DNA of 64,000 bases from Cichorium intybus (GCA_023525715.1 CM042009.1:125764819-125828818); one strand, 5' to 3'. Shown: positions 1-15,930, numbered from the stretch's first letter. The notes: generated by a model not told the origin, from the sequence alone. Made by a program: numbers and translations.

Positions 1-1339
1 TTCTATTGACCCTCTATTATGTTAAGGACATGTTTTCATTTCTATTAAGTCTTATTTAGTCCATGACCTAATGATTAAGACCATAGGATGTCACAAGAGC
101 TCTAAGGAAGCTCATATGCATATCAACTCAAATTTTAAAGTCTAGTTTTGTCCATTTTCTATCCATATACTTATATAACCAATGGATGATTTAATTTAAG
201 GTTTTTACAACCCAAAACATACTTTATTAATTACCAATTCATGATTTCCATTAACCATTTCCATGGGTTTCATTCATGGAATCACCAATTCCATTCCACC
301 CGACAAATTTCAGTTTTTTGTTCAAACATTCATTTTATTAATTGAAACTCTTAGGAAACCACTTCTAATGGTTTCTTCATACTTAAACATTATTTATGAC
401 TCATTATAACCAACTCTTTATGTCAAATTAACACTTTGATCTTAAACTCAACTTTCTAGGGTTCAGTTGCATATGAAATCACCAAACTTGATTTTAGGTT
501 ATCCATATGTTGGATAGTGATCAAGATGTGATTAGAAACATAACCCAACTACTTTTACTTGTTTTTAAACCATGGAATCATGGATTCCAAGTTTCTTCCA
601 AAAAAATTCCATTTTTGACATTTTTACTCAAAATCTGAAATTACTCAAATTTATTAACTAGGAACAATTTATTACTTCTATTATAACATATTAGACTTAT
701 CAAGAACCATTATAACTATCTTGTTCTTAGAAACCCGTTAGTTAGGGTTCTTAAGCTCAAATTCTCATTTCTTGATTTTTAACACTTTCAATGGGTAAGC
801 TAGGTTTATATGATGATTAAGACACAAATTAAGGCTAGGAATCATAGGATAATCCTCTTATAGCCACTGAATTTTCGAAGCTACAATAACCTACCCACGG
901 GAAATGGGTTAAACAACCCTAAAAACATGTTTACTAACCTTAGAAGGCTTGGAATTCTTCAATTCCAAGTGGGTTTTCTCCAATTTTGCTTCAATTCCTC
1001 ATGACCTTCACGAACTGATCTCTCTGGCACTCTCTAGAACTTGCTCATGTGTTCTATGAACTGGGAGAAGATATTTCTCCTATTTATACCACCTCACTTT
1101 GCACTAATGACAATCTAGCCCCTCAAGTTCCATTTTTTCCAAAATGGCACAAAAACATTATAAGTTTTATTTTATTTCATTTTTGCCCCAAAAATTATAT
1201 TTTCATTTCATAGAAGTCATTTGTATGCCAAATGACCATTTTACCCTTTTTACCAATTTCTACCATTACGGCATCGTTCAAACCCAAATTTTACATATTT
1301 TTATTTTATAGGTTTTACCATTATTTTCGGGTTCTTACA
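1..1339 (-). mobile_element. Partial LTR of a Ty3/gypsy (chromovirus-like) retrotransposon
   Basis: Read on the minus strand, the segment starts at 1339 with TGTAAGAACCC, a start typical of Tekay/Del-type chromovirus LTRs. It has a TATA box (TATAAATAG, minus, 1080-1088) about 250 bp downstream of that start, then a leader-like region. The LTR runs off the left edge, so its end and the element body are not seen. It interrupts the copia protease region that begins at 1340, so it probably inserted into that element. No coding sequence is present. Family assignment rests on the terminus and TATA placement only. Confidence 0.6.
1080..1088 (-). promoter_or_regulatory. TATA box of the minus-strand LTR
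   Basis: The minus strand reads TATAAATAG within GGTGGTATAAATAGGAG. It sits about 250 bp into the LTR, where U3 promoters of this class usually lie. Confidence 0.5.
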
Positions 1340-4300
1340 AATATGTCCTCATGTAAATATGTAATTGAATTATATGCATTCCTTACCAACTCTTGGGTAT
1401 TCGATACCAGAAGTGGTACTAACATCTGCAATGATTTGTAGGGACTAATGAATGTTAGAGAACTATGAGATGGTGATTTGGAATTGCATGTTGAAATGGC
1501 TATCGTGTATCCATCAAGGCCATGAGCCAATTGCATATCCTACTTCCAAATAGGCTTTATCTTGTATTAAACAATTTTTGTTATGTACCTAGTATAACTA
1601 GGAATATTATTTGTGCATTCTGTTTGTATGAACAAGGGTTTCGTTATCAATTTGATTTTCATTCTGGAAACATATTTGTGTTTAATGATAATATATTCTC
1701 TTTTGTGACTTGTCCCAATAATGGAATATATGAGCTTGATTTAAACGATTCATACAAAAAAGATAATTCAATTTACAACTTAACAAATAACAAAAGAAAT
1801 TCGGACTTTAATAAAACTTATTTGTGGCATTGTCAACTTGGTCACATAAACAAAACTCGCATAGCTAAGCTTCAAAAGGACGGAATCTTAGAATCAACAG
1901 GCTCAGAGTCTTTTGATGTTTGTGAATCTTGTCAATGTGGGAAGATGACCAATGCTCCTTTTACCAGTCTTGGTGAAAGGGTTTTTTATCTATTAGGGTT
2001 CATACATATTGATGTATGTGGACCTTTTAGGACAATGACCAGAAGTAGTGAAAGATGCTTCATCACATTTACTAATGACTTCAGTAGATTTGGATATGTG
2101 TATCTCATGAAACACAAATATGAAGCTTTTGAAATCTTCAAAATATTCCAAAATGAAGTGCAAAATCAGCTAGTTAAAATAATTAAAGCCATACGATCGG
2201 ATTGTGGTAGCGACTATAAGCTATAAATTTGATGAACATCTTAAGAATTGTGCCATAGTGTCATAACTCACTACACCCGAAACGCCACAGCATAATGGTG
2301 TTTCCGAAAATAGAAATCGTACCTTACTTGATATGATACGATCGATGATGAGTCATACTTCCCTTCCTCATTTGTTTTGGGGATATGCCCTTGAAACTAC
2401 TACCCGTATTGTAAATATGGTCCCAACTAAAAAGGTTAATAAGTTACCATACGATTTATGGCATGGAAAGGTTCCACCAATGTCTTACTTATAGATTTGG
2501 GGTTGCGAAGCTCATGTTAAAGTAGAGACTTCTAACAACCTTGAACCCAGATCTCAAAAGTGTATGTTTATGGGATACCCAAAAGAAACCATGGGCTATT
2601 ACTTCTTTAAGAAAGAATAAAATCGAGTTTTTATAGCTCAAAAAGTTGTGTTTCTTGAAAAGGACTTTATTTTGAATAAAGCAAGTAGGAGCCCCATTGA
2701 TCTCGATGAGATTCAAGAGACACAACCTATAGTTGAGAATAACACTCCACCTGATACTGTAGAGCCTGAGACTGTTATTCAGATTCCAAACGACACACCA
2801 ATTGTACAACGCTGAAGTAGACCTCGACAAGAACCTGACAGATATGGATTTGTCATTCCTGAAGAGGAAGTCTTCTTAGTGGATCAATGTGAGCATACTA
2901 ATTTCAAGGCAGCCACTACAGATCCAGAATTTGATAAATGGCTTGAGGCCATAAGAGTTGAAATTCAGTCCATGAGTGATAATTAAGTATCTGACTTGGT
3001 TGACTTGCCTCCTGACGGTATGACTGTTGGAAGCAAGGGTATACTCAAGTTCATGGTATTGACTATGAAGATACTTTCTCTCCAGTTGCCAAGATTAAAT
3101 TCATTAGAGTTATCATGGCCATAGCCGCATATTACGACTATGAGATATCGAAAATGGATGTCAAAACGGCTTTCCTTAATGGATATCTTGAGGAAGATGT
3201 CTATATGGAACAACCTGAAGGTTTTTTCGATCCAGATAACCTAAATAAGGTGTGCAAACTAAAGAAGTCCATTTATGGAATGAAATAAGCATATAGGACT
3301 TGGTATCATCGATTTGATGAGAACATCAAAAAGTTTGGTTTTTCATAAAACCCTCATGAACCATATGTATCAATCAAACCAAGTGGGAGCAAAATTATTT
3401 TTGTAATTCTATATGTAGATGACATATTGTTGATCGGCAAAGATATCCCAACATTGAAAGAGACTAAGGCTTATCCAAGCAAGTCTTTTCAAAGGAAAGA
3501 TCTAAGGGATGAGGCATACATACTCGGTATTCATATCTATAGATATAAATCCCAAAGACTCATTGGATTGAGTCAGAGTTCGTACATTGATAAAGTCGTA
3601 AAACGCTTTTCAATGGAAAACTCAAAACGAGGAATTGCACCTATGCTGCCTGGCACTATTCTTTCTAAGAAAACCTGTCCTAGTTCAGATGATGATGAGT
3701 CATATATCGTATGCTTCAGCAGTAGGCTCAATTATATTTGCCATGACATGCACAAGCCGGATGTAGCTTATGCACTGAGTATGACTAGTCGATATCAAGC
3801 TAATCCTGGTGAAAAACATTGGATGGTTGTAAAGAACATCCTTAAGTACTTGAGAAGGACTAAGGACATGTTTTTAGTTTATGCAGGAGTTAATAGACTC
3901 GTTGTAAGGTGTTACACCGATGCTAGCTTCAACATTGATCGAGATGATTCTCGATCACAGTCGAGATACGTATTCACCCTAAATGGAGGGGCCATTGCAT
4001 GGAAAAGTTCAAAGCAAGGAGTGGTCGCACTATCTACAACAGAATATGAGTATATTTTTGTTGGGATTCGATCATATTAACACATAATTCATGCAGCAGA
4101 TGACAATCAAGATGAAATCACAGATATTCCATGAACATTGTTCAAGATCATGCAGTTCATAACAATTATTACTACTTAAAACTTAAACAAAAAATACCTC
4201 AGCAAGTCTCCTTCTTTGTGCTCTGGTCAGGGCCACGGTTGCAAGGGATGATTAGGATCCAAAGTAAAATCCCTCTAATGATTCACAGCCAGTGATCTCC

Positions 4301-5105
4301 AGAAAACCAGACAGATCAGTGTTCCACTTGGAAAGGGGGCAGAGATCATTACCCTAGTAAGGGATTGAAATAGTAGAAAGGAAGAGGAGGTGGTGCTGAA
4401 GGCTGCTTTGGATGCCTTAGGTTTGAACCCCAAGGCCTCTATTTATACTGCATGGGCTCCTAGGGTTTCAAACTTAGGAGCCTTTTGGCAGCCGCACCCC
4501 CTAGACTTGTTTTCTTTGATTAAACCTTTAATCAATTACAATCCAATCTCTTTAATTGATTCTAAATTAATTCTAATTAATTTTATCAACTAATTTAATG
4601 ATCTAGTTTCTAATTAATTTATTTATCAATAAATTAATATACTAATCATCCTTTCTTTTATTCCTTTTGACTTTGTCTATTTTTCTAGGTCATGAGGGCA
4701 ACCCAAAAGGACCCTACTATTATTAGGAATATTAGCACTAGTTGGTGACCTTGGACACTCATTTCAACAATTGCGGATTCAGACACAACTCGAGAAGTTG
4801 ATTGGATGAAAAAGTTCATTGGTGATCTAGAGGTTGTCCCAAACATCAAGAATGACATGGAGATGTTTTGTGACAACACCGGTGCCATTGCTATCTCAAG
4901 AGAGCCAATGGTTACCAAGAGGACTAGACACATTCAACGGAGATACAATTTCATTCGTCAGGAATTGGAATTGGGAAATATACGCATTGAAAATATTCAT
5001 ACATATGATAATCTAGTGGATCCATTCACGAAACCCCCTTATCAAAACAAGTTTGAGAATCATGCAAAAGGAATTGGGCTTCGACTTTCTAGTGATTGGA
5101 TCTAA
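1340..5105 (+). pseudogene. Decayed Ty1/copia gag-pol, protease to RNase H
   Basis: The reading frame is broken by stops and frame changes, but domains follow copia order. The protease remnant (about 1390-1520) has DTRSG where the active site should read D-S/T-G, so it is inactive. GAG-pre-integrase follows (about 1810-1950; LWHCQLGH and CESCQCGK zinc-binding residues), then the integrase core (from about 2000; HIDVCGPF), with the later catalytic region at 2280-2480 carrying stops. Reverse transcriptase is at about 3050-3600 (KMDVKTAFLNGYL, LYVDDILLIG), with stop codons at the ends of SIYGMK and KFGFS. RNase H begins at about 3880 and is cut at 4058 by a solo LTR, resuming at 4770 and ending in a typical C-terminal tail (TRHI, VDPFTKP) at 5105. 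The 5' half (gag, LTR) was lost to the LTR ending at 1339. No functional product is expected. Confidence 0.9.
4059..4769 (-). mobile_element. Solo copia-type LTR inserted in the copia RNase H
   Basis: This 711-bp segment splits the RNase H frame between EYEYI and ADSDTTREVDWMK. It has LTR ends on the minus strand (TGTTG at 4769, CAACA at 4059) and a minus-strand TATA box (TATAAATAG, 4439-4447). Its sequence near 4690-4769, including GGGCAACCCAAA, resembles the LTR at 30059-30799, so both appear to belong to one family. The flanking 5-mers (ATTTT and ATTGC) match only in part, so the TSD is degraded or the ends are off by a few bases. Confidence 0.65.
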
Positions 5106-5894
5106 ATCTATACTTTATTAATATCTGGATATTCTGAATTATATACCAATTACATGTAATCTCATTTGATATATGAGATATCTCTTTTGTAGTAATGTTA
5201 TTGTGTTCTATGTTAGCATGTTTTATCCATGAATAAACTGGTTATCCTAAATCGTCCACAGTCTCTCATGGTTGTGGGAGAAACTATGAATTAAGACTAA
5301 TATGAATCGGATTGGATGATTTCATGAGATGAAATAGCAAAGTGTTGCATCCAAGTTCATATGTACTTGTTGGAGAACAACTATTGGATATGACTCGCTT
5401 CAAGAATAACTTCATGGATCTTTCATCATAAGTGAATCTAGAACAATGGTAAATATCTTTATGTCTTTCGACCTGAGATACATATTGGGGATTCGCGTTT
5501 AGGAATTATTATGCTTTAACATGGTTAAACGTTGTTCGTAACAGTATGGTTATAAAGGCCATTGTTGGGTATAATATGAACTATACATGAGTACATATGT
5601 AGTCAAGATGGGATTTGTTCGTCTTATGTGTTGAGAGTTAGACATCTACGGCGCCTTACTTAAAGTTGGACAACAAATGAGAATGATCACTTTCCATGTT
5701 TCATGTCCAACATGATGTCTGAAACAAAGAGAATATTGATAGACTTACCTTATACATCAATTGCAGCTTTGAGCTCTTGGAATTGGATCTTGATAAATAA
5801 AACCTCTTCGCATATTATTAGGGGTAGTAGTCCGTTGCTAGATGTCAACTAATGTCTCTACCAATCCATAATGAATCTTGTGCAATTGGGAGAT
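5106..5894 (+). other. 3' internal noncoding region of the copia element with polypurine tract
   Basis: There is no ORF between the end of the copia polyprotein and the LTR start. The last bases, AATTGGGAGA (5884-5893), form a polypurine tract directly before TGTTGG, where plus-strand DNA synthesis would be primed. Confidence 0.55.
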
Positions 5895-6170
5895 TGTTGG
5901 ATTGATATGCTCAAGAATCATTATTAAATGATATTGTTAATTACATATAATCCTATAGGGTCACACCTTTATCAAGTTGGTACTTATTGAATATTTATTA
6001 AGTATTTGATAATTGATTAATAAATTCAACTTTTGTATTTAGTTAGAGAATAATTATTGTTTTGTGAAAAGAATAATTATAAGGAGTTAAACTAATAATT
6101 ATATCACATGGTATGATATATTAAGTCATGTACAAAGTTTTGGACAACCATAAACCCGAATTGCCACATC
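5895..6170 (+). mobile_element. Start of the copia 3' LTR, right end unresolved
   Basis: TGTTGGATTGATATGC follows the polypurine tract and is a normal copia LTR start. I cannot find the right boundary. By about 6170 the sequence (CACCAACAGTCTC, then a GGTTAACCACACACGCTCC-like block) resembles the minus-strand noncoding element at 30.8-36.1 kb, so the LTR is probably interrupted by a second element. Confidence 0.4.
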
Positions 6171-7081
6171 AGATTTCACCAACAGTCTCAAATTAACGTG
6201 TCGGTTAACCACACACGCTCCATTAATAGACCATAAGGAAATGATGTGTGTTTTAATGGATTAGCATACATTTTCACATTTTTCCTATTTATCTAGACGA
6301 TAATTTTGTTTGGATAATTGTTAAGTTAATACTTTTAACTTCACATATACTTTGTTTGGACCCTTTCGGTAACTCCATTGGTCCACACAAACGGCAGTGA
6401 GTGAAAAAGACGCCCATTCAACGGTCATTTTATAGGTCGTTTCCTTAAACCATATTAAAGTGCTTAGAATGGATGAGTCTAGTCATGATCCAAGTTGATG
6501 TATTTAATCTTTAGTTATACATATAATATAAACTATTATATAATGTATAAGGTATATTTTAAACCTTTTAAAACTTTCGAGTTGTTTGATCACATTAATT
6601 CAATTAACCTATGTGTTCAAATGATAATATTAAATCATCATTTAACTATTCTAATCGTGTGAGGGAACATGTTAATAATTAACATCAAACAAGCAAGACA
6701 CATATTTAGGATCAAAATTGAACGGAGTAATTAATCCTAATTATCCATGTGTAATCAAATGAAAATAATTAATAACTAATTAAATATTCAAACCATGTGA
6801 GGACACATGATAATGATTGATTTTAATTCAATTATCCTATACAATTTTCAAAATAATTTAAACAATTAAATTATCAATTTCTTAATTTAATAAAAAGGAA
6901 ATAATTTCAAAAATTCAAATAATGCAACATATAAATAAACCTTATGGAGATAATTACCAAAAATATTTTAAAACACATTAAAAATATAAAAATCCAAAAT
7001 TTTCAATTTATCTATGCCAATATACAGTTTCCGAAAATCAATTTAACAAGAAAATATGCATGTACTGAAAATATTAACTAA
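6171..7081. other. Noncoding, A+T-rich retroelement-derived stretch
   Basis: No ORF is recognisable. A block near 6200-6225 (GGTTAACCACACACGCTCC) has relatives at about 31920, 32830 and 36140, all in the minus-strand Gag-only element or beside it. Together with the minus-strand primer site at 7082-7099 this suggests 5' untranslated sequence of a minus-strand copia-like element. Confidence 0.4.
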
Positions 7082-7099
7082 GCATAGACTCTGATACCA
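7082..7099 (-). other. Primer-binding site complementary to initiator tRNA-Met
   Basis: The minus strand reads TGGTATCAGAGTCTATGC, the usual copia primer-binding site for initiator Met tRNA. It lies two bases inside the adjacent LTR end at 7101. It fixes the orientation (minus) of the element whose LTR is at 7101 onward. Confidence 0.75.
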
Positions 7100-7100
7100 C

Positions 7101-7433
7101 TGATAGGTTTTCTAATACCCTAGAACAGGAAAACATGGAAGCAGAAACATAGAAAACTTCTAAGGCAAGTAACAATTACTAAAACCTACAAGGAAATTAC
7201 TTATTGGCTATTTACAACTACAAGAAGGTTTGAGATTAACCTTAAGCAAAACAAATTTGCTTGAAGAACCATTGTGTATATCAAAATCCCCATAGCTAAG
7301 AAAGGTAGTACCCAAAAGAGAATACATGTAATGGTTCACACCCAATTAGTCCAAACAATTAGGTTATTAGGTATTTTAGAAAAGCTCGCTATAAAACCCT
7401 AGAGATGGATTATAGATTATGTTTGGGAGAGAG

Positions 7434-7478
<45 letters not shown>

Positions 7479-7637
7479 AAAAAGAATAAACTCCAAAAAA
7501 ACCTTTCTGGAATTGGCGCAAACAAATGAGGAGCCATGGAGAGGTTTTTATAGTTTCCAAGGGTGATTAAAGATAAACTTTAGAGATAAACATTATTTGA
7601 ATTCAAACTGGATAAACCTTTTATCCATATATCAACA
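7101..7637 (-). mobile_element. 5' LTR of a minus-strand copia element (right end tentative)
   Basis: The left end, TGATAGG (ending CCTATCA on the minus strand), lies beside the primer-binding site. A minus-strand TATA box (TATAAAAAC, 7544-7552) lies inside, followed by a (GA)n tract at 7426-7476 that would fall in the transcribed leader. The right end is proposed at 7637, where the minus strand starts TGTTGATATATGG, which is copia-like. No TSD was confirmed. Confidence 0.5.
7426..7476. repeat. (GA)n microsatellite
   Basis: About 50 bp of GA dinucleotides with one GC interruption, inside the minus-strand LTR. Confidence 0.95.
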
Positions 7638-11604
<3,967 letters not shown>

Positions 11605-11850
11605 AGCTCAAACACGGGCCCGTGTCGAGCCAAAGACGTTAAACAAGTACGCTTCTCGGGAGGCAACCCGATTTTCATTTTACGATATTTGTGTGCTTCG
11701 TTTTCGCGTGTTTTAACATGTTTTCATTTGATTTTTTTTACTTTTTGATGTTTTTAATGTATAATAAAGTGTACGGAAGTGTCGGAAAAATTTTGGAGTC
11801 ACCGAGCGAAAAAATAAAAAATCGAAAAATTTTTCCTTAACAGGGGGTTT
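11605..11850. other. Athila-1 pol to ORF3 spacer, first part
   Basis: Noncoding. It contains GGGAGGCAACCCGA (about 11659-11672), a block also present just after Athila-2 pol (about 20697), so it is conserved between the two elements. Confidence 0.6.
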
Positions 11851-11976
11851 GCACGAGTCGTGCTCCTCCCCTGTACAAATGTGCACGAGTCGGGCAACGT
11901 TTAAACACGAACAATCCAAGCTTTTACCTGCGCACGAGTCGTGCTCCCTTGTGTACAAACAACACACGAGTCGTGC
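11851..11976. repeat. Four spaced copies of the palindrome GCACGAGTCGTGC
   Basis: Copies start at 11851, 11883 (one mismatch), 11932 and 11964 (first base differs). Each is an odd palindrome with 6-bp arms around a central G. Start-to-start spacings are 32, 49 and 32 bp. The same word occurs four times in this element's 3' LTR with spacings 32, 53 and 31 bp, so this looks like a shared cis-acting block rather than chance. Confidence 0.85.
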
Positions 11977-12119
11977 GTTACTGGGCAGATTAAGTCCTTG
12001 TTCCTGCTTCTTCTTCATTTGCACGACCAAACACCCACTGCTTGCTCTCGGGTTTCTCTCGGCCGACACCCACAAAAACACCCCAAATCTTAAATTTTCC
12101 ACCATTTTAAGCTCCAAAG

Positions 12120-12674
12120 GTATGTATTTTTCGCTATGATTCATCTTTCTAACACTTATGTTGCATCAAATCCAAGATTCAACCATGAAATCATCAAAAA
12201 TCAAGAAATCTTCAAAAACCTAGTTTTTGAGAAATTTCAAAATTGATGATTATTGTTTGAAATTTGTGATCTTTTATGATAGATTAGTGTTCCTATGATG
12301 TTTTATTGCTTGATTATCTTGAAATTAACATGATTAGGGCAAAATCACCCAAATTGGGGAAGAACACCAAGAACCCTAAATTTTTCTTGAAATTTTGAAT
12401 TAGATGAAATTGTTCTAATCCATTGCACATACAAGCTTGTGGATGTGCAATGTGGTATGAATTGAGCTTTGAAACATCCATTTCATCCAAGATTTAAGAT
12501 GGTGAATTTTGTCCCAATTATGATAAATTCAACCTTTTTAGCTTAATTTTGACTTAATGAATCATATGATGCTTTCTAAATCATAGGAATACAAAACCAA
12601 AACATTGTCAAATGTATAAATTCCTTGTTGATTCATAACTTGGGTGTTGTTTTTGCTAATTTTTGGTTGTACAG
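12120..12674 (+). other. Predicted intron in the ORF3 leader of Athila-1
   Basis: The donor AAAG|GTATGT at 12120 and the acceptor GGTTGTACAG ending at 12674 fit plant splice consensus. The intervening 555 bp are U/A-rich and noncoding. The acceptor lies 6 bp upstream of the ORF3 ATG. Athila-2 has the same arrangement at 21132-21440. It is predicted from consensus only. Confidence 0.6.
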
Positions 12675-12680
12675 ATTGAA

Positions 12681-13946
12681 ATGGCCCTTGAAACATACAG
12701 GAAAAGATCCAGAGATGGTGCCTCCAGTTCACGACAAAGGAGCGACTCTCCCCCCCGTATTGATGGTGTCCGATTCTCGGACTATAGCCAAAGAGACCGC
12801 TATGTGGCTTTACAAGACAGGGAGGTCGTCTCCCAAAAATTCATCTGCGTGGACACCTTGCAAGACATAGGAGTGTTCGATGGCATACAAGCCTTACTGA
12901 ACAATCTAGGATGGGGAACACTGATGAACACCACGGCTCCTACCTACAGAATACTAACACTGGAATTTATGTCATCTGTCTTTTTGGATCATGGTGAACT
13001 GAATTTCAGGTTATGCAACGAGCCGAGGTCCCTGACTAGAGACCAAATCTGTCAATTTATCAACGGTCCAACAAACAACACCTTTGGGCCTGACAGAAGA
13101 GGTAGACAAGAAGACTTAAACAGCAATGCCTTCTGGAACAACATCACAGGCATTGACAGATATGTAGCGAGGACAGCAAAAGCCTCGTCCATCATACACC
13201 CGGTTTTAAAGGTGTTACACCGAATCGTCGCATCCATTCTATTCCCTAGAAGAGAGACAAGCACTATCTCTTCTAAGGAATTACAGCTCCTTTGGTGCGC
13301 AGTCACCAACAGTCCACAAAAACCAAATTTCGGAGCTTATGTGTGCGAAAGACTGATAAAGGAGAGCCAAAAGACCACAGGCGAAATTCATGGAGGAGGA
13401 TTGGTTACTCTTTTGGCCAGATTCCTACATATACGCATACCACACGCAATGGAGCGACTGGAGGACGGAAACACTCTCACAGGAGAAGTGTTAGAGTACA
13501 TGAAATTGTACTACGGAGAGCCGCAACAGAACACCTGGGTAGTTGGCCCACGCCACACACCGTACCTCATAATCGATGATGATGACGTTGAGACCTTGGC
13601 ATTAGCCGATCCAGCCAGCAACACCAACTGGCGACTACCTCCCAATGTAGGAGGCGGAGAAGAAGAACAGCAGGCGGCCGACGAGGATGCGCCACCACAG
13701 CAACAGCAGCAGCAAGGATGGGGCGATTATGGTGCCTTGCAGGAGCAGATTGACTTCCTGCGAGAAGATGTCGTCCAAATTGACGACAATGTCCATGCAC
13801 TGCGAGTGGATTTTGATGACTATGTGACCGCTCAGCAGCGGCACAACAGAGATGTGGAGAGGCACAACAGAGAAGTAGAGAGAATGATGCAACACGTGTA
13901 TCAGTGGACTCTCGGCCACCCCCCGCCACCTCCAGGACCACAGTAG
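12681..13946 (+). CDS. Athila-1 third ORF, ATHILA ORF-1-type protein
   Basis: The 421-aa ORF starts at ATG 12681, chosen because it follows the predicted splice acceptor at 12674; no in-frame codon further upstream is needed. It begins with a basic, serine-rich stretch (about aa 6-25), then a globular region (aa 60-290) containing YRILTLEFMSS and LHRIVASILFPR. This region parallels the homologous ORF of Athila-2 (YTELVLEFLSTL, LHRLVVTAFAPR). An acidic and Gln-rich linker (about aa 330-355) precedes a heptad-like coiled coil (about aa 360-405) and a Pro-rich end. No signal peptide or membrane segment is visible, so although it sits in the env position it does not look like an envelope glycoprotein. 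Function is unknown. It lies between pol and the 3' LTR and would need a spliced or subgenomic transcript. Confidence 0.8.
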   Translation: MALETYRKRSRDGASSSRQRSDSPPRIDGVRFSDYSQRDRYVALQDREVVSQKFICVDTLQDIGVFDGIQALLNNLGWGTLMNTTAPTYRILTLEFMSSVFLDHGELNFRLCNEPRSLTRDQICQFINGPTNNTFGPDRRGRQEDLNSNAFWNNITGIDRYVARTAKASSIIHPVLKVLHRIVASILFPRRETSTISSKELQLLWCAVTNSPQKPNFGAYVCERLIKESQKTTGEIHGGGLVTLLARFLHIRIPHAMERLEDGNTLTGEVLEYMKLYYGEPQQNTWVVGPRHTPYLIIDDDDVETLALADPASNTNWRLPPNVGGGEEEQQAADEDAPPQQQQQQGWGDYGALQEQIDFLREDVVQIDDNVHALRVDFDDYVTAQQRHNRDVERHNREVERMMQHVYQWTLGHPPPPPGPQ

Positions 13947-15414
13947 ACTTCCCGCAAGCTTCGAGGACGACGCTTATTTTTAAGCTTGTGGAGGTATATA
14001 CGATGTTAGATGCTAGCATTTTTCACTTCTATATTATTATTATTTTTTTTTTATCGAAAATCTTGAAAAACAAAAACAAAAATTTTGTGTGTGTTTAAAA
14101 CCTTTGTAATTTATCGCATTTCTTTTCTTACCCCTCGTGAAAACTAATAATTGTTAAAATTATGTTGCATCTTTATTTTCAATGTTATGGTTGCCTATCT
14201 ACCTTGTGGTTGAAAATTTTTTCACTTTGCAAAAATTTTAGATTGTGTTAAAAAACTTTTGTTTGTCAAATGTACTTAGCATACACACGTATGAACAGTT
14301 TTTAAGACATCTATTTTAACTGAATCTATTTTTAGCAAGAACAGCAATACAAGATGCAGATACCCCGTGAGAATCTCAATGTGTGCAATCGACTTGGTTA
14401 ATGTTACAGGTTTTGCCTTCGTAATCACACTTTGACCAACACCTTTGTTTCAAACATGTCAATTTTCCAAATCTTCCGAAATTTCATATCATTTTGTCTT
14501 GACCGATTTGGTCCTTCTTAAGCAAAAATTTTGAAATTATTATTCATTCAATAATTCTAATTTCAAAAACAAAAATCTTTACATTTGTATGTCGAGTCAA
14601 ATAAATGGTGAAATTCCAGAAATATTTTGTTTGGTTCTAAAAAAATGGTAAAAAAAAAATAAAAAAAATAAAATAAAAAAAAATTAAAACCAAGAACCAA
14701 ACATGTGTGTTAATTAAATAAACTTCCAAAAAAAATAGAATAAGCACAAATGCTTATGTCTCAATTTCTTTCAATAAAAGATAGTTTGTATCTTTCAAAA
14801 AAATCCAAACTATTTTACTCATTTCAAAGAAAAATCCAAAAAATAGAATGTTTATTCTCTTTTGTATTTGTATCGAGTTGTAATTTCTTGTATTTATAAT
14901 TTTGGAAGATCATTCAAACAAATTGACAAGTTTTAATAAAGGTGGTCAATGTGATAATTGAGGCAAAGTCATATTAACATGAGTCCAAGTTCGACATCCG
15001 AGTGTAAACACCACCCTAATTCCATATGAGTGGCAAAAGACATTTGTGAGTCGCAATCAGCGAATTGTGTGCAGATATGAGAAGAGCGAAAAATTGTGAG
15101 CACTGATCTTGTATTGTGTTGCCCTTGCTAAACGCGGTGAAAGTCACGGTAGTGGTGTTATAATCAATATATGACGTGGCTATGCTATTGTTTAACGAAT
15201 ATTTGTTTCTTAGTACAATCTACTATTTCACAACTGTGAAATTTTAGGCAAATACAGGGACGATATGTTAACCATATCATTGCTAGTGATAATGTTGGCA
15301 CGATTTAACATAAAAAGGTTTCACACTTTCTTTTTGTTTTCCTTCTTTCACCCATTAGTCTAAGTTTTTCTTGTTTTCTTTGAGGACAAAGAAGAGTTTA
15401 AGCTTGTGGATGTT
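13947..15414. other. Athila-1 3' noncoding region with polypurine-like motifs
   Basis: No ORF is seen. A motif just after ORF3 (GAGGACGACG... TTTAAGCTTGTGGAGG, 13963-13995) is echoed directly before the LTR (GAGGACAAAG... TTTAAGCTTGTGGATG, 15382-15412). The latter is the likely 3' polypurine tract, and the former may be an internal copy. Confidence 0.5.
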
Positions 15415-15679
15415 TGATAGGTGTATAATTATACACCTTTTTGTATGTTTATTTACCGCATTCAACATCGTTTATTGCCTTTAAAGCATGCTATATGCAT
15501 GTTTTCGGTCTAATGTGTTCATTTTGGAGCAAAAAACCATTTGTTTGCATAAAATGGTATGTTTTGCAGGCATTATAAAATATGGGCCACCATACAATGT
15601 CAAAAGGAAGTCTCACACCAAGTTCAAGCAAATCGGGCAAGAGACGGAGAAAATAGCCTCGAAAGCCCCCTGTTAAGGA

Positions 15680-15808
15680 GCACGAGTCGTGCCCTTTTAT
15701 ACACTATAGAAGCACGAGTCGTGCTTGAGCTGGATTATCAAAAATGGCAATGTACTTTGATGTGGCACGAGTCGTGCGTTTTTATGAAAGAAAGAGCACG
15801 AGTCGTGC
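15680..15808. repeat. Four GCACGAGTCGTGC palindromes in the Athila-1 U3
   Basis: Exact copies start at 15680, 15712, 15765 and 15796, spaced 32, 53 and 31 bp. They lie 114-240 bp upstream of the TATA box, where activator sites would be expected. Confidence 0.9.
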
Positions 15809-15921
15809 TCTCACTGTAGACCATGTGCAGCAGGAATCTTCCAGCAAATCAACTTTTGAAGCATGTGGTTTTCACCATTTGATTAATCCGATCTGAGATC
15901 TTTCCAGGGCCATTTGAGGAC

Positions 15922-15930
15922 TATAAATAG
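15922..15930 (+). promoter_or_regulatory. TATA box of the Athila-1 LTR
   Basis: TATAAATAG sits about 114 bp downstream of the last palindrome. Transcription would begin about 30 bp further on, near 15955. Confidence 0.65.

Noticed and set aside
11849..12139. 96-codon open frame with repeated HESCS/TSRA words
   Set aside because: The repeats come from the DNA palindrome GCACGAGTCGTGC read in frame. The same palindromes are in a noncoding U3, so a DNA-level role is more likely.
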